NCBI RefSeq assembly: GCF_001661075.1
Contig: NZ_CP014870.1
Span: 1,818,501 to 1,882,500, forward strand
Direction: 5' to 3'
Source: Pseudomonas silesiensis
Lineage (GTDB): Bacteria; Pseudomonadota; Gammaproteobacteria; Pseudomonadales; Pseudomonadaceae
Length of the DNA: 64,000 bases
Shown: positions 43,395 through 52,546 of the stretch, piece after piece
How positions within the stretch are numbered: the first letter of the stretch is position 1
Layout: every line of letters begins with the position of its first letter
Made by a program: the position numbers and the translations under genes
The notes under the pieces: generated by a model
Seen by the model: only the letters and a program-made list of their open reading frames with translations
Told to the model about the DNA's origin: nothing
Databases searched by the model: none

Positions 43395-44453
43395 TTAGTC
43401 GCATATCAGGTCAAATGCTGTGGCGGTGTTGCATAAGATTTTAGTTGCGGCGCGTTTCCCTATTATTTCCTCAAAGTATTTAGGCTCTAGTCCATGGCCG
43501 GGACGAACGCTGCGAACTGCGTCGTGGGTTATGATTTCTCCGGCCTCTAGATTTTTTACAAAATATAATGAGCGGCGAAATTTAACATTTGCAAGCTCGC
43601 TAGATTTTCGGCCGTAATCCACCTTGCCCAAAGCTGACCATGCTGTTTTACTATCCTGACACAAAGCAGCTAATTCGACTGGCTCCAATGAAAAGCTGTC
43701 ATCCGGGCCGCCGCCATTTCGGTCAAGTGTAAAGTGCTTCTCAATAATAGAGGCCCCGAGCACTACGCTGGTGATCGCTGTAGTGTTATCTAAGGTGTGG
43801 TCAGATAGGCCGGTTACTAGGCCAAAGCGTTGCATCATATTCGGGATGGTACGCAGGTTGTAGTCTTCAGCAGGTGCGGGATAGCCGCTTACGCAATGAA
43901 GAATAGCTAACTCTTTGCAACCGCCTTCATATGCTGCATTGATGGCTTCTTGAATCTCATCAGCATCGGCCATTCCGGTTGAGATAATCATCGGTTTGCC
44001 TGTGCTGGCTACATACTTGATCAGCGGTAAATCGACCGCTTCGAAAGATGCAATCTTGTAGGCCGGAGCGTTGAGGTCTTCCAGTAAGTCGACAGCCGTA
44101 TTATCGAAAGGTGAGCTGAATATTGTAATTCCTAGCTTGCGTGCATGCTCAAATAACACTGGATGCCAAGACCAAGGCATGTGTGCTTCCTGATAGAGCT
44201 GATACAGAGTTTTGCCATCCCAAAGCCCGCCGTGAATTTGAAACTCTTCGGAGTCACAATCGAGGGTGATAGTGTCAGCAGTGTAAGTCTGCAACTTAAT
44301 TGCGTCAGCACCTGCCTTTTTAGCTTCTTCAATAATCTTCAATGCAGTCTCTAACCTTCCATTATGGTTGGCAGAGAGCTCGGCTATAATATAGGGAGGC
44401 GCATCCGCTGCAATACGGCGACCGGCAATGTTGATGCTTGGGATAGTTGACAT
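43395..44453 (-). CDS. pseI: Pseudaminic acid synthase
   Basis: A 352-residue NeuB-family enzyme. The N-terminal barrel has IIAELSANHNGRLETALKII and KLQTYTADTITLD; the C-terminal antifreeze-like (SAF) domain has AGEIITHDAVRSVRPGHGLE. It condenses 2,4-diacetamido-2,4,6-trideoxy-L-altrose with phosphoenolpyruvate to give pseudaminic acid. Assignment to PseI rather than NeuB or LegI follows from PseB, PseC, PseF and PseG-PseH in the same operon. It is followed by a 179-bp AT-rich gap before the sialyltransferase-like gene. Confidence 0.94.
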   Translation of the reverse strand: MSTIPSINIAGRRIAADAPPYIIAELSANHNGRLETALKIIEEAKKAGADAIKLQTYTADTITLDCDSEEFQIHGGLWDGKTLYQLYQEAHMPWSWHPVLFEHARKLGITIFSSPFDNTAVDLLEDLNAPAYKIASFEAVDLPLIKYVASTGKPMIISTGMADADEIQEAINAAYEGGCKELAILHCVSGYPAPAEDYNLRTIPNMMQRFGLVTGLSDHTLDNTTAITSVVLGASIIEKHFTLDRNGGGPDDSFSLEPVELAALCQDSKTAWSALGKVDYGRKSSELANVKFRRSLYFVKNLEAGEIITHDAVRSVRPGHGLEPKYFEEIIGKRAATKILCNTATAFDLICD

Positions 44454-44464
44454 AGTATGATCTC

Positions 44465-46108
44465 TTAATTATTTGCTTGCCAGTCTGTGGCTAAAAGCCC
44501 GAAACACACGACATCCTGATAACGCTGACCGTCGAAGTGTTGTTCACGCAGGGAGCCTTCCTGTTGGAAGCCAAGTTTCAAGTGAAACTTGATGGAGCGC
44601 TCATTATACGAAAGTGCTTGGCCGCAGATCTTGTGCAGTGCCGCGTGGCTGAAGGCGTATTGCAGTGCGGCTTCGCCTAACCGGCGACCTGTACCTCGTG
44701 GTGCCTCGGGGGCCGCGTAAAACCCCCAATCAGCTATGCCGCCGGGAGCGATTTTATGAATATTGATAAAACCAAGAGGAACGCCATCGTCTTCGAAAAT
44801 CAGCAGGTGACGGCTGGCGTCCTGAGAGGCCTTTTCGAACCAGCGAGTGTGATCGGCGAGGCTGATTTCATCCTGGGTGTACATATAGCGACGTACCTCG
44901 TCATGATTGCGCCATCCCAGTACTAATTCGAGATCCTCGCGGGTCATCGACCGTACCCGCGATCCTGTCGGTACGTTTGCAGTCAATTTAGAACCTAATT
45001 GTTGGATAATGCTTGCCACTCCGTGACCGTCCGCAATTTCTGTGGCTGCCCTGCTCATGCGTTCTCGCAGGCACGGCGATGATACAAGTTCGTTCAGCAG
45101 ATGAGGAAGACGGGTCGATATTTCTTCGGGGCCTTGAAGTACCTGAACTGCTCCCGCATGCTCAAGGCCGTGAGCAACTTTGCGTTGATTGGCTGCCAGT
45201 ACCAACATCAGGGTTGGCAAGCCCAGGCAACAGCGCTCCCAAGAAGTGGCGCCGGCAGCACCGATCGCCAGGTCGCTGTCGGCCATCAGTTGCGCCATAT
45301 CGCTGATGCCGGCCTTGACGGTTGTGGGCCAAGGCATTTGCAAGGCTTGCAGACGAACGTCTTCCAGCCAGGGAGCTGTGGCCCCCATGACCACGGTTAT
45401 ATGGCAATTGTCGGGCAATTTAGTGGATTTGAGCGCTTCCAGAATTTGCCCGGTGGCGTTGTCCTTGTCCACGCCGCCCATGGTGATGAGCAGGTGTTCG
45501 AGTTTCCAATCTCTCCGACGCTGCAAGCTGTAGCAACGCAAGGCCGCAAACTCGGGCCGAAGCAAGGAGTATTCTGAGCCGCAGAGCAGGGTACAAGTGT
45601 CAGGGACCCAAGGTGTGTAGTCGTTGGAATCCCGACCGAAAGTTTGATCCAGCAGAAGATCGCACTGATGAGGGCGGTCGGCTAGATCGTCAATTACCAT
45701 CAATTTTTGGTAATGCGCCTTCAGTGCAGTTTCCCAGCGAGCATCAAGCGCATAGTGGTCAACGATCAGCCAGTCAAATATCTGCTCACTTAAAATAGCG
45801 GTGCATTTGTCAGCGTCTTCTTCTTGAGTGGAGCCCAGCCAGGTGGCATGGGCCGGTTGCGGTTCTGCAGGTGACACAGAAACGTCACTCAAGTTCGCTG
45901 TTGTCGGCCCCTTGAGAGGTAAGACATGAACTTGAAAGCCTTTGCTGAGGATGTGATCGATCAAGTTGCCCGGATGTTCGCGGCAAATGAACTGGCATTC
46001 ACTGCCTTGCAACTTGAGCGCATCGGCCAACGTCAGGCAACGCATGACATGCCCCGTGCCTATTTGCAGTGAGGCATCGACGCGGAAAGCGACCTTTAAC
46101 GGCTGCAT
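44465..46108 (-). CDS. pseG: PseG-PseH fusion: UDP-sugar hydrolase and N-acetyltransferase
   Basis: A 547-residue bifunctional protein. Residues about 1-370 are PseG-like (FRVDASLQIGTGHVMRCLTL, then LLITMGGVDKDNAT and IGAAGATSWERCCLGLPTLM), the GT-B-fold hydrolase that removes UDP. Residues about 385-545 are a GNAT domain of PseH type (MTREDLELVLGWRNHDEVRR, then GFYAAPEAPRGTGRRLGEAA), which acetylates the 4-amino group. In Campylobacter and Helicobacter these are separate proteins. ATG 46108 starts two bases after the pseF stop. The fusion supplies two steps of the pathway in one chain. Confidence 0.92.
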   Translation of the reverse strand: MQPLKVAFRVDASLQIGTGHVMRCLTLADALKLQGSECQFICREHPGNLIDHILSKGFQVHVLPLKGPTTANLSDVSVSPAEPQPAHATWLGSTQEEDADKCTAILSEQIFDWLIVDHYALDARWETALKAHYQKLMVIDDLADRPHQCDLLLDQTFGRDSNDYTPWVPDTCTLLCGSEYSLLRPEFAALRCYSLQRRRDWKLEHLLITMGGVDKDNATGQILEALKSTKLPDNCHITVVMGATAPWLEDVRLQALQMPWPTTVKAGISDMAQLMADSDLAIGAAGATSWERCCLGLPTLMLVLAANQRKVAHGLEHAGAVQVLQGPEEISTRLPHLLNELVSSPCLRERMSRAATEIADGHGVASIIQQLGSKLTANVPTGSRVRSMTREDLELVLGWRNHDEVRRYMYTQDEISLADHTRWFEKASQDASRHLLIFEDDGVPLGFINIHKIAPGGIADWGFYAAPEAPRGTGRRLGEAALQYAFSHAALHKICGQALSYNERSIKFHLKLGFQQEGSLREQHFDGQRYQDVVCFGLLATDWQANN

Positions 46109-46110
46109 CT

Positions 46111-46806
46111 TCACTGCGTTTCCGCCTGCATGGCCTTGAACAACCACTCGGCGCGTACCCAATCCTCCGGAGTATCTATGTCCTGTACGCGATGCCGCGG
46201 TAGTACCACAGGAGTCGAGCCCGGATTAAAGATCATACGGCCTTGCAGCCAGGCATCACTTCGGCCCCAGTAAAACTGTCCTGCATCGTGATAGGCCTCC
46301 TCAAGATCTTGGGAGCGGGTGTTGAAATGCTCAGTGTTGAACATTTCGACACGTCCCTCGGCGTTGAGACGAATCGCTCTCTGGATCGGGAAGGCGTAAC
46401 TGGTGACCGAAAAGGCGTAATCGCAGCCCACCTCCGCTAGGGTGTCAAAACCACGGCGGATATCTTCGGGACTGACGAAAGGCGCGGTGGCATATAGGCA
46501 GCAAGTGTGTTCAACGGATTGACCTTGGGCATGGAACCATTCAATGCCGTGTCGAATGACCGGAATGGTACCGGTATGATCGTCGGACAGTTCCGCGGGG
46601 CGCATGAAGGGCACAGTAGCCCCATAGCAACGAGCCACCTCGGCTATCTCTTCATCATCGGTGGAAACAATCACCTGATCAAAGCACCCGCTTTGCAATG
46701 CGGCCTCAATGGACCACGCGATCATCGGCTTGCCGCAGAACAGTTTGATGTTCTTGCGCGGGATGCGCTTGCTGCCTCCGCGGGCAGGGATGATCGCGAG
46801 ATTCAT
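46111..46806 (-). CDS. pseF: Pseudaminic acid cytidylyltransferase
   Basis: A 231-residue CMP-sugar synthetase with the signature IPARGGSKRIPRKNIKLFCG at the N-terminus and CCLYATAPFVSPEDIRRGFD in the middle. It activates pseudaminic acid with CTP to give the CMP donor. The PseF subtype, rather than NeuA, is inferred from context. Its ATG overlaps the pseC stop by four bases. Confidence 0.94.
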   Translation of the reverse strand: MNLAIIPARGGSKRIPRKNIKLFCGKPMIAWSIEAALQSGCFDQVIVSTDDEEIAEVARCYGATVPFMRPAELSDDHTGTIPVIRHGIEWFHAQGQSVEHTCCLYATAPFVSPEDIRRGFDTLAEVGCDYAFSVTSYAFPIQRAIRLNAEGRVEMFNTEHFNTRSQDLEEAYHDAGQFYWGRSDAWLQGRMIFNPGSTPVVLPRHRVQDIDTPEDWVRAEWLFKAMQAETQ

Positions 46807-47963
46807 TCCAGCACCGCTTTACGTAACGCAGCTACGACTTCGTCCTGCTGCTCATCAGTCATGGTCTGGAACATTGGGATGCTGATCGCTTCACGGTAGT
46901 AGGTTTGCGCCTGCGGGAAATCATCAGCCTTGAAGCCCATGCGTTCATAGTGAGGCTGGGTGTGCACCGGAATGTAGTGAAGATTCACACCGATACCCAG
47001 CTCTCGCAGAGCTTCAAAGACTTCGCGGTGAGTCTTCTGGATTTGATCCAGTTGCAAGCGAATAACGTAAAGGTGCAGGCCGGAGTAGCTGTCCGGGTGC
47101 TGCCAGGGTGTGTTGATCGGCAGGCTGCTCAGCAGGTCGTCGTAGCGGCGGGCCAATTGATGCCGGCGAGCCACATAGCTATCCAGGCGTTCCATCTGAG
47201 TAACACCCAGTGCGGCCTGCAACTCGGTCATCCGATAGTTGAAACCCAGATCAATCTGCTGGTAGTACCACGGGCCATCGGCCTCGTGAGTCATCTGAGA
47301 TGGATCACGAGTAATACCGTGACTGCGTAGCAGGGCCAATTTGTTCGCAAGTTCGCCATCGTTGGTCAGTGCCATGCCACCTTCGGCAGTGGTAATGATC
47401 TTCACAGGATGGAAACTGAATACAGTGATATCGCTGTAGCGACAATTCCCGATGAACTCCCCTTGGTACTTGCCACCGATGGCGTGGGAGGCATCTTCAA
47501 TGATCTTGAAGCCATAGCGTTGGGACAGTGCATGAATGGCCTGCATGTCGCAAGGCTGGCCACACAAATGCACCGGCACTAAAACTTTGGGTAACGTGCC
47601 CTCTTGTTCGGCCTGTTCAAGCTTAAGCGCGAGGGCTTGCGTGCAGAGGTTGTAGGTGCGCGGGTCGATATCGACAAAGTCGACCTCGGCGCCGCAGTAC
47701 AACGCACAGTTAGCCGAGGCCACGAAAGTAATCGGCGTTGTCCACAACCGGTCGCCCGGGCCAAGCCCGAGGGCGAGGCAGGCAATGTGCAGAGCCGAGG
47801 TGGCGCTGTTCACTGCCAAGGCATGGCTGGCACCGACGTGCTGCGCGACACTTTGTTCGAAGCGGGGAACCATCGGTCCTTGGGTCAGGAAGTCAGATTG
47901 CAGTACACCCACGACCGCATCGATATCGGTTTGGGTGATTTCTTGGCGGCCGTAGGGAATCAT
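46803..47963 (-). CDS. pseC: UDP-4-amino-4,6-dideoxy-N-acetyl-beta-L-altrosamine transaminase
   Basis: A 386-residue DegT/DnrJ/EryC1-family aminotransferase. The PLP Lys is K188 in FSFHPVKIITTAEGGMAL, and IPYGRQEITQTDIDAVVGVL at the N-terminus is the PseC opening. It aminates the 4-keto product of PseB. It is three bases downstream of pseB and overlaps pseF. Confidence 0.95.
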   Translation of the reverse strand: MIPYGRQEITQTDIDAVVGVLQSDFLTQGPMVPRFEQSVAQHVGASHALAVNSATSALHIACLALGLGPGDRLWTTPITFVASANCALYCGAEVDFVDIDPRTYNLCTQALALKLEQAEQEGTLPKVLVPVHLCGQPCDMQAIHALSQRYGFKIIEDASHAIGGKYQGEFIGNCRYSDITVFSFHPVKIITTAEGGMALTNDGELANKLALLRSHGITRDPSQMTHEADGPWYYQQIDLGFNYRMTELQAALGVTQMERLDSYVARRHQLARRYDDLLSSLPINTPWQHPDSYSGLHLYVIRLQLDQIQKTHREVFEALRELGIGVNLHYIPVHTQPHYERMGFKADDFPQAQTYYREAISIPMFQTMTDEQQDEVVAALRKAVLE

Positions 47964-47966
47964 GAA

Positions 47967-48965
47967 TCAGATGCTCCCGATTTTTTCGTAGTTGCGGTCG
48001 ATCCAGGTTGCCAGCATTTCATCACTCATCCATTCGCTGTTGTTGTCGCTGGCGTAGACGAAACCTTCAGGCACTTTTTGGCCATCTTTGATGCGTTTGG
48101 CACAAGTAGCCCAACCGTTGATGGTCGGCAGAATTTTGAAGTGTTCTGGGTATTCGTAGGTGTAATAGGCGTCTTCGGCGCTGATCATCTGCTCGTGCAG
48201 CTTCTCGCCTGGACGGATGCCGACCACTTCCTGTTTTGCTTCTGGTGCAACCACACGAGCCAGGTCTGTGACCTTCATCGAAGGGATTTTCTTAACGTAG
48301 ATTTCGCCGCCTTCCATATCTTCAAAGGCATGCCAAACCAGTTCTACGCCTTCTTCAAGGGAGATCATGAAGCGGGTCATGCGATCGTCGGTGATTGGCA
48401 ACACACCCTTGTCCTTGATTGACATGAAGAACGGAATTACCGAACCGCGCGAACCCATAACGTTGCCATAGCGGACTACGGAAAAACGCGTGTCATGACC
48501 ACCAGCGTAGGAGTTACCGGCAACGAACAGTTTGTCCGATGCCAGCTTCGTCGCCCCGTACAGATTGATCGGGCTGCTCGCTTTGTCGGTAGAAAGCGCA
48601 ACCACACCTTTGACGCCTTTGTCGATGCACACATCGATCAGGTTCATGGCGCCGTTGATGTTGGTTTTTACACATTCAAATGGGTTGTATTCCGCGGTTG
48701 GAACAATTTTGGTCGCGGCAGCATGAACGACATAATCGACGCCATCCAGAGCGCGGTACAGACGGTCCTTGTCACGCACGTCACCGATGAAGAAACGAAC
48801 GCGGGAGTCGCCTTCGAACTTCTTCGCCATGTCCCACTGCTTCATCTCATCGCGGGAGAAGATGATGATCTTCTTTGGATTATATTTGGCCAAGGTCATC
48901 GGCACGAAAGTGTTGCCAAAGGAGCCAGTGCCGCCAGTGATGAGGATGGTTTTGTTGGTGAACAT
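47967..48965 (-). CDS. pseB: UDP-N-acetylglucosamine 4,6-dehydratase (inverting)
   Basis: A 332-residue extended short-chain dehydrogenase. The NAD(P) loop TGGTGSFGNTF is at the N-terminus, and YGATKLASDKL carries the Tyr-Lys pair of the active site. RPGEKLHEQMIS near the C-terminus is a family mark of FlaA1/PseB-type inverting dehydratases. It is the first committed enzyme of pseudaminic acid synthesis. The start is one base after the flippase stop. Confidence 0.95.
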   Translation of the reverse strand: MFTNKTILITGGTGSFGNTFVPMTLAKYNPKKIIIFSRDEMKQWDMAKKFEGDSRVRFFIGDVRDKDRLYRALDGVDYVVHAAATKIVPTAEYNPFECVKTNINGAMNLIDVCIDKGVKGVVALSTDKASSPINLYGATKLASDKLFVAGNSYAGGHDTRFSVVRYGNVMGSRGSVIPFFMSIKDKGVLPITDDRMTRFMISLEEGVELVWHAFEDMEGGEIYVKKIPSMKVTDLARVVAPEAKQEVVGIRPGEKLHEQMISAEDAYYTYEYPEHFKILPTINGWATCAKRIKDGQKVPEGFVYASDNNSEWMSDEMLATWIDRNYEKIGSI

Positions 48966-50255
48966 TCAACGATTTCCTTGGTTGATGCCTGGTGTAATTC
49001 GGGATTGAAACAGGCGGTATTGTTTAGGTGTCAGGACGACGTACGCCCAAGACTTCCAGAGCAGGATTAGAGCGAAAGCTGCGCACAGTCCAAGCGGTAT
49101 TGCGAGATAGGGCCAATGGGCGGAAAGCAGCCAGGTTGTTGGGATAAAGCATATTAGACTGGCGATGTGACTGTAAATAATTGGACGGTCCTGGCCTTGG
49201 GCATAAAGTGCGAAATGCGGAACCATGCCAACCGCATATAACAATGTGGCTAATAAAAGCCACGGAAATATATTTTGATGCTCAAGATAAAGAGGCTTGT
49301 TTAACCAGCTCAGCAGAGGGTCAAACAATACGATCGCAATGCCAGCAAAGACTACCGTCAATACCAGGGTTTGGATCAGCATTTTTCGTAAACCGTGGCG
49401 AAAAGCGTCGGAATCCTTTTTGTTGAAAGCGCTGATTAAACTCGGATAGAGAAAGGCAAACACGCCCGCATCGAGAAACGACATGAGTGCATTGCAGACC
49501 CCCATGAAGAGTACATAGGCGCCAAGAATGTCGAGTCCTGCCAAGTTTCCAAACCAGTAGCGATCCAGCGTGAACACGCCTCGAATCGCAAGGGTTGCTA
49601 CCAGCAGAGGGATGGCGACTTTCAGGCCCTGACGGATCCACTTCCAGTCAACTTTTCTATGCCATCCCGCGATGCCGAGTTGATTGAGCCGGTAGACCCC
49701 TAACAGTAATGCCGCTATTCCACCGATGGTCCAGGCACCTAATACAAGGTCTAGTGAGCGCGTTTCTGGTGCAACGAACATCAATGCAGTGGCAGCCACC
49801 GCCCAGATCCCCGATCGAAGAAACAACACGACACTTGCTAAAAGCTGTTCCGATATGGCAATTAGCAAGCGACCCAGTTCTTGGGTTAGATGTTCGAGTA
49901 CCAGAAGGGCGAAAAACCATCCTGCGACATGCCAAGGCAGCAAGCCTTTTATGAATACCAAGCTGAGCAGCGGTAGAAAGATTGCATAGAGCACCAACGA
50001 AAGTGCGCCTTGATCTTTCAGTAGACCACCCCATTCGCTACGGTCACGCTTCAGGATCTCACGGGTGGTAAATGTGTAGAAATCGAAGCCCAACAGGTAG
50101 AGCGCGTAGCTAATGGTGGCCGCGAGTAAACCAAACAGTCCTAGCTCGGCAGGTTCAAGAAACCTTGCAAGAAAAAAGATCAACAGGAACTTGCTGGCTA
50201 GTGTCATACCGCGCAGAGCTATGTTGATCAAGCGGGTGATGTTTTTGGCTGGCAT
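48966..50255 (-). CDS. wzx: Wzx-type polysaccharide flippase
   Basis: A 429-residue membrane protein with about 12 helices. The N-terminal segment NIALRGMTLASKFLLIFFLA, with RFLEPAELGLFGLL, is the MOP/polysaccharide-synthase family opening. It would move the lipid-linked repeat unit to the periplasm for polymerisation. It lies between the initiating transferase and pseB and abuts pseB. The gene symbol is by role; sequence alone does not prove substrate. Confidence 0.85.
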   Translation of the reverse strand: MPAKNITRLINIALRGMTLASKFLLIFFLARFLEPAELGLFGLLAATISYALYLLGFDFYTFTTREILKRDRSEWGGLLKDQGALSLVLYAIFLPLLSLVFIKGLLPWHVAGWFFALLVLEHLTQELGRLLIAISEQLLASVVLFLRSGIWAVAATALMFVAPETRSLDLVLGAWTIGGIAALLLGVYRLNQLGIAGWHRKVDWKWIRQGLKVAIPLLVATLAIRGVFTLDRYWFGNLAGLDILGAYVLFMGVCNALMSFLDAGVFAFLYPSLISAFNKKDSDAFRHGLRKMLIQTLVLTVVFAGIAIVLFDPLLSWLNKPLYLEHQNIFPWLLLATLLYAVGMVPHFALYAQGQDRPIIYSHIASLICFIPTTWLLSAHWPYLAIPLGLCAAFALILLWKSWAYVVLTPKQYRLFQSRITPGINQGNR

Positions 50256-50327
50256 TAGGGGCTAATGTCTGGTTCGATTCGTTAATGGCGCGATAGCGGG
50301 GGCGCTCTTGCAGCCGCGCTTTTGAGC

Positions 50328-51479
50328 TCAGTAGATGTTCTTCGACAACAGGGTGAATGGGGTTTTGATCAGTATTTTGATATCCAGCCACAATGACCAG
50401 TTGTTGATATACGCAAGATCGAGCTCTACACGTTTCTCCATCTTGTCGATGGTTTCGGTTTCGCCTCGAAAACCGCTTATCTGTGCGAGACCGGTAATCC
50501 CCGGTTTGATTCGATGGCGAGCCATATAGGCATCGATTTTGCCCGTGTAGTAGTCGTTATGGGCTATTGCGTGAGGACGAGGGCCCACCAGCGACATCTT
50601 TCCTTGAAGAGCATTGAATAGTTGTGGCAGTTCATCGAGGGAGGTGCGGCGGATGAATTGGCCGACGCGGGTGATGCGAGGGTCGCCACGACTGGCCTGT
50701 TTGACTTCCTGATCATCGTGCATGCGCATGGAGCGGAACTTCCAGACCTTGATGATCTTGCCGTTCCAGCCATGACGTTTTTGTTTGAACAGCACGGGCC
50801 CAGGCGATGACAGCTTTACGGCAATGGCGGTGCCCAGCAGAACTGGACTGAGCAGGATGATGGCGATCAGCGCGACTGTGCGATCCAACACGGCCTTGGA
50901 AAGCGCCGCGGTAGGATAGGACGTTAACGGGCTTTCATTAAGGTGTATCGCAGGCAGTCCTTCGATTTCGGATACCGAGTGGTTGAGCAGGATCAGGCTT
51001 TGAAGGTCGGGAATCCAGATTACATCGACACTGGAGTCCAACAGATCGATATAGAGCTCTTCGATCTTTTCGGCTTCTGTAAGTGGTAGTGCAATGTAGA
51101 GGCGACGAATCCGATGAGTCGCAATCAGGTCGCGCAGGTGGGCGAGGCTGCCCAGAATTGGGTACGTGCTGTCGCTCGGCAACGGCAGGTCGTCCGCAGC
51201 CACTAGACCCATTAATGGTTCTTTTTTCTGCCGAGCCAGTTTGTCCGCGAGGTCGAATGCGAGTTCGCCGGTGCCAACAATCAGCGAGGTGCGAGCGGCC
51301 TGAAGTTTCTGTTGGTAGCGCCGGGCAAGATTGTGAAGCGGCACGTACAGGCAGGCCTGCAATACGAAGCCGGACAAAGCCAGGGTGATAATCACTTCTC
51401 GGGAGAACAGCTCGCTGGTCTTAGTGATGAACGCCATGAACATCAAACCTGAGAGCAAAACCAGCCAACCGGCGACCAA
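50328..51479 (-). CDS. WcaJ-type undecaprenyl-phosphate sugar phosphotransferase, catalytic part
   Basis: 383 codons from a non-ATG start (TTG 51479) encode the Rossmann-like middle domain and a complete C-terminal bacterial sugar transferase domain: KRHGWNGKIIKVWKFRSMRM, then SLDELPQLFNALQGKMSLVG and KPGITGLAQISGFRGETETI. It transfers a sugar-1-phosphate, probably glucose, to undecaprenyl phosphate and so starts repeat-unit synthesis. The first membrane helices are encoded in another frame (51421-51783), so a frameshift has split the gene. Because catalysis resides in the C-terminal domain, activity could survive if translation starts internally. Confidence 0.85.
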   Translation of the reverse strand: MVAGWLVLLSGLMFMAFITKTSELFSREVIITLALSGFVLQACLYVPLHNLARRYQQKLQAARTSLIVGTGELAFDLADKLARQKKEPLMGLVAADDLPLPSDSTYPILGSLAHLRDLIATHRIRRLYIALPLTEAEKIEELYIDLLDSSVDVIWIPDLQSLILLNHSVSEIEGLPAIHLNESPLTSYPTAALSKAVLDRTVALIAIILLSPVLLGTAIAVKLSSPGPVLFKQKRHGWNGKIIKVWKFRSMRMHDDQEVKQASRGDPRITRVGQFIRRTSLDELPQLFNALQGKMSLVGPRPHAIAHNDYYTGKIDAYMARHRIKPGITGLAQISGFRGETETIDKMEKRVELDLAYINNWSLWLDIKILIKTPFTLLSKNIY

Positions 51480-51783
51480 GCCCGGCGAGGTAGCCGTGAT
51501 GCTTGTGATAAACCTGCATCATGGAGTAGGCAGGCACTGAGCCAAGCAACATAAACGCTGCAAGCATGCGGTACTGAGTATCGACTTCCCCTGTCTTTAT
51601 CACAGCCAGTGCGCAAAGCAGGAGGATGAGAAGGGAAATTGCGGCCAGCCATTGGGCCCAGAACGTAAGGCTGCGGCCTGCTGGCATCATAGTGCTGCGC
51701 TTGCGAATCAAGATAAAGTCCCTCGCGTTGGAATGGGCATAGTCTTCCAGGCTGTGCCCGCTGGTAGGAGGAATAATCTCCAT
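51421..51783 (-). pseudogene. Out-of-frame N-terminal part of the WcaJ-type transferase
   Basis: 120 codons from ATG 51783 (MEIIPPTSGHSLEDYAHSNA) contain the first membrane helices (FWAQWLAAISLLILLLCALA, FMLLGSVPAYSMMQVYHKHH). After HHGYLAGL the frame turns to GRRLAGFALRF and stops, whereas the downstream frame continues VAGWLVLLSGLMFMAFITK, as expected in WcaJ. The shift lies at about 51470-51490. No slippery heptamer is obvious, so mutation or a sequencing error is likelier than programmed frameshifting. Confidence 0.75.
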
Positions 51784-52546
51784 GCAGCTGGTGTTACTGT
51801 TTGGGCCTCATGCACAAACGGTAGTTGTCGTGGCGTTCCCCGTATCCGTGACAGGGGACGCACTTGCCTTGGCCAATATCAAGGTTTTGGGCACGCTACC
51901 GCCCCAGGATTGACCGTTGGTTTCCTGAGAACGTGCGCCGTGGGTGCGACGTGAGCCGTATGCACAAGCGCTGGCAATTTTTTAGGGAGAAAGGATCAAT
52001 CAGGCAGGGCCGAGTCTTTGCTCGGTTAATGGCGCGCAGAGGAGATAAGTCTTTCCTTGACTGCTGCACAACAGGAAGTCTGTGCAATGGCATCCCGCCG
52101 AAATGAGTTGTTTTCTCAGCCGACGACGCATTTTACTGATTTGGTAGGAAAAGTGAAGGCAAATACAGTCTTCACTGAAAGATCCTACATACGGGACTGT
52201 GTGTTTTGAGTAGTGGATCACGGATTTAGGGAGAGGAATGACTGGGGAGTTTGGGGTTTTTTATTGGTATTTGAGGTTTCTAGCGGTACAGACGTGGGTT
52301 TTTGCTTGAGGTAGTGCAACTGTGGTGGCAGTTGGCTATGACGCTTGCGCTAATGGTTAGCTGAGGGGAAGGGAAGTATTAGGCGGGTCATTTTTTTGGG
52401 GCGGCGCGGGATATGGCCTAAGGTCGATCGCTATCGCGAGCAAACTCAGCTCCTACAGGTGGGGCGGGTGTAGCGGCGAGGCGGGTAGTGACGGGGGTGG
52501 TTGATGGGGATTGTATTGTTTTTGTTTTAGAGGTCGGGACGTGGGA
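51784..52546. other. Long leader region of the polysaccharide operon
   Basis: 763 bp without a credible gene, between rfaH and the WcaJ-type transferase. It contains the ops element at 51892-51903 and, at about 52425-52460, a single REP (GCGAGCAAACTCAGCTCCTACAGG). The promoter of the leftward operon must lie in this stretch; I could not assign -35/-10 boxes with confidence. Confidence 0.6.
51892..51903 (-). promoter_or_regulatory. ops element within a JUMPstart-like sequence
   Basis: On the minus strand the sequence is CCTGGGGCGGTAGCGTGC, containing GGCGGTAGCGTG, an exact match to the ops site that recruits RfaH to RNA polymerase. It lies 109 bases upstream of the first transferase codon and 640 bases from the rfaH stop, in the correct orientation. 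Confidence 0.88.

Noticed and set aside
51421..51479. Programmed ribosomal frameshift in the WcaJ-type gene
   Set aside because: I see no slippery heptamer or following pseudoknot at the overlap, so a simple mutation or sequencing error is more likely.
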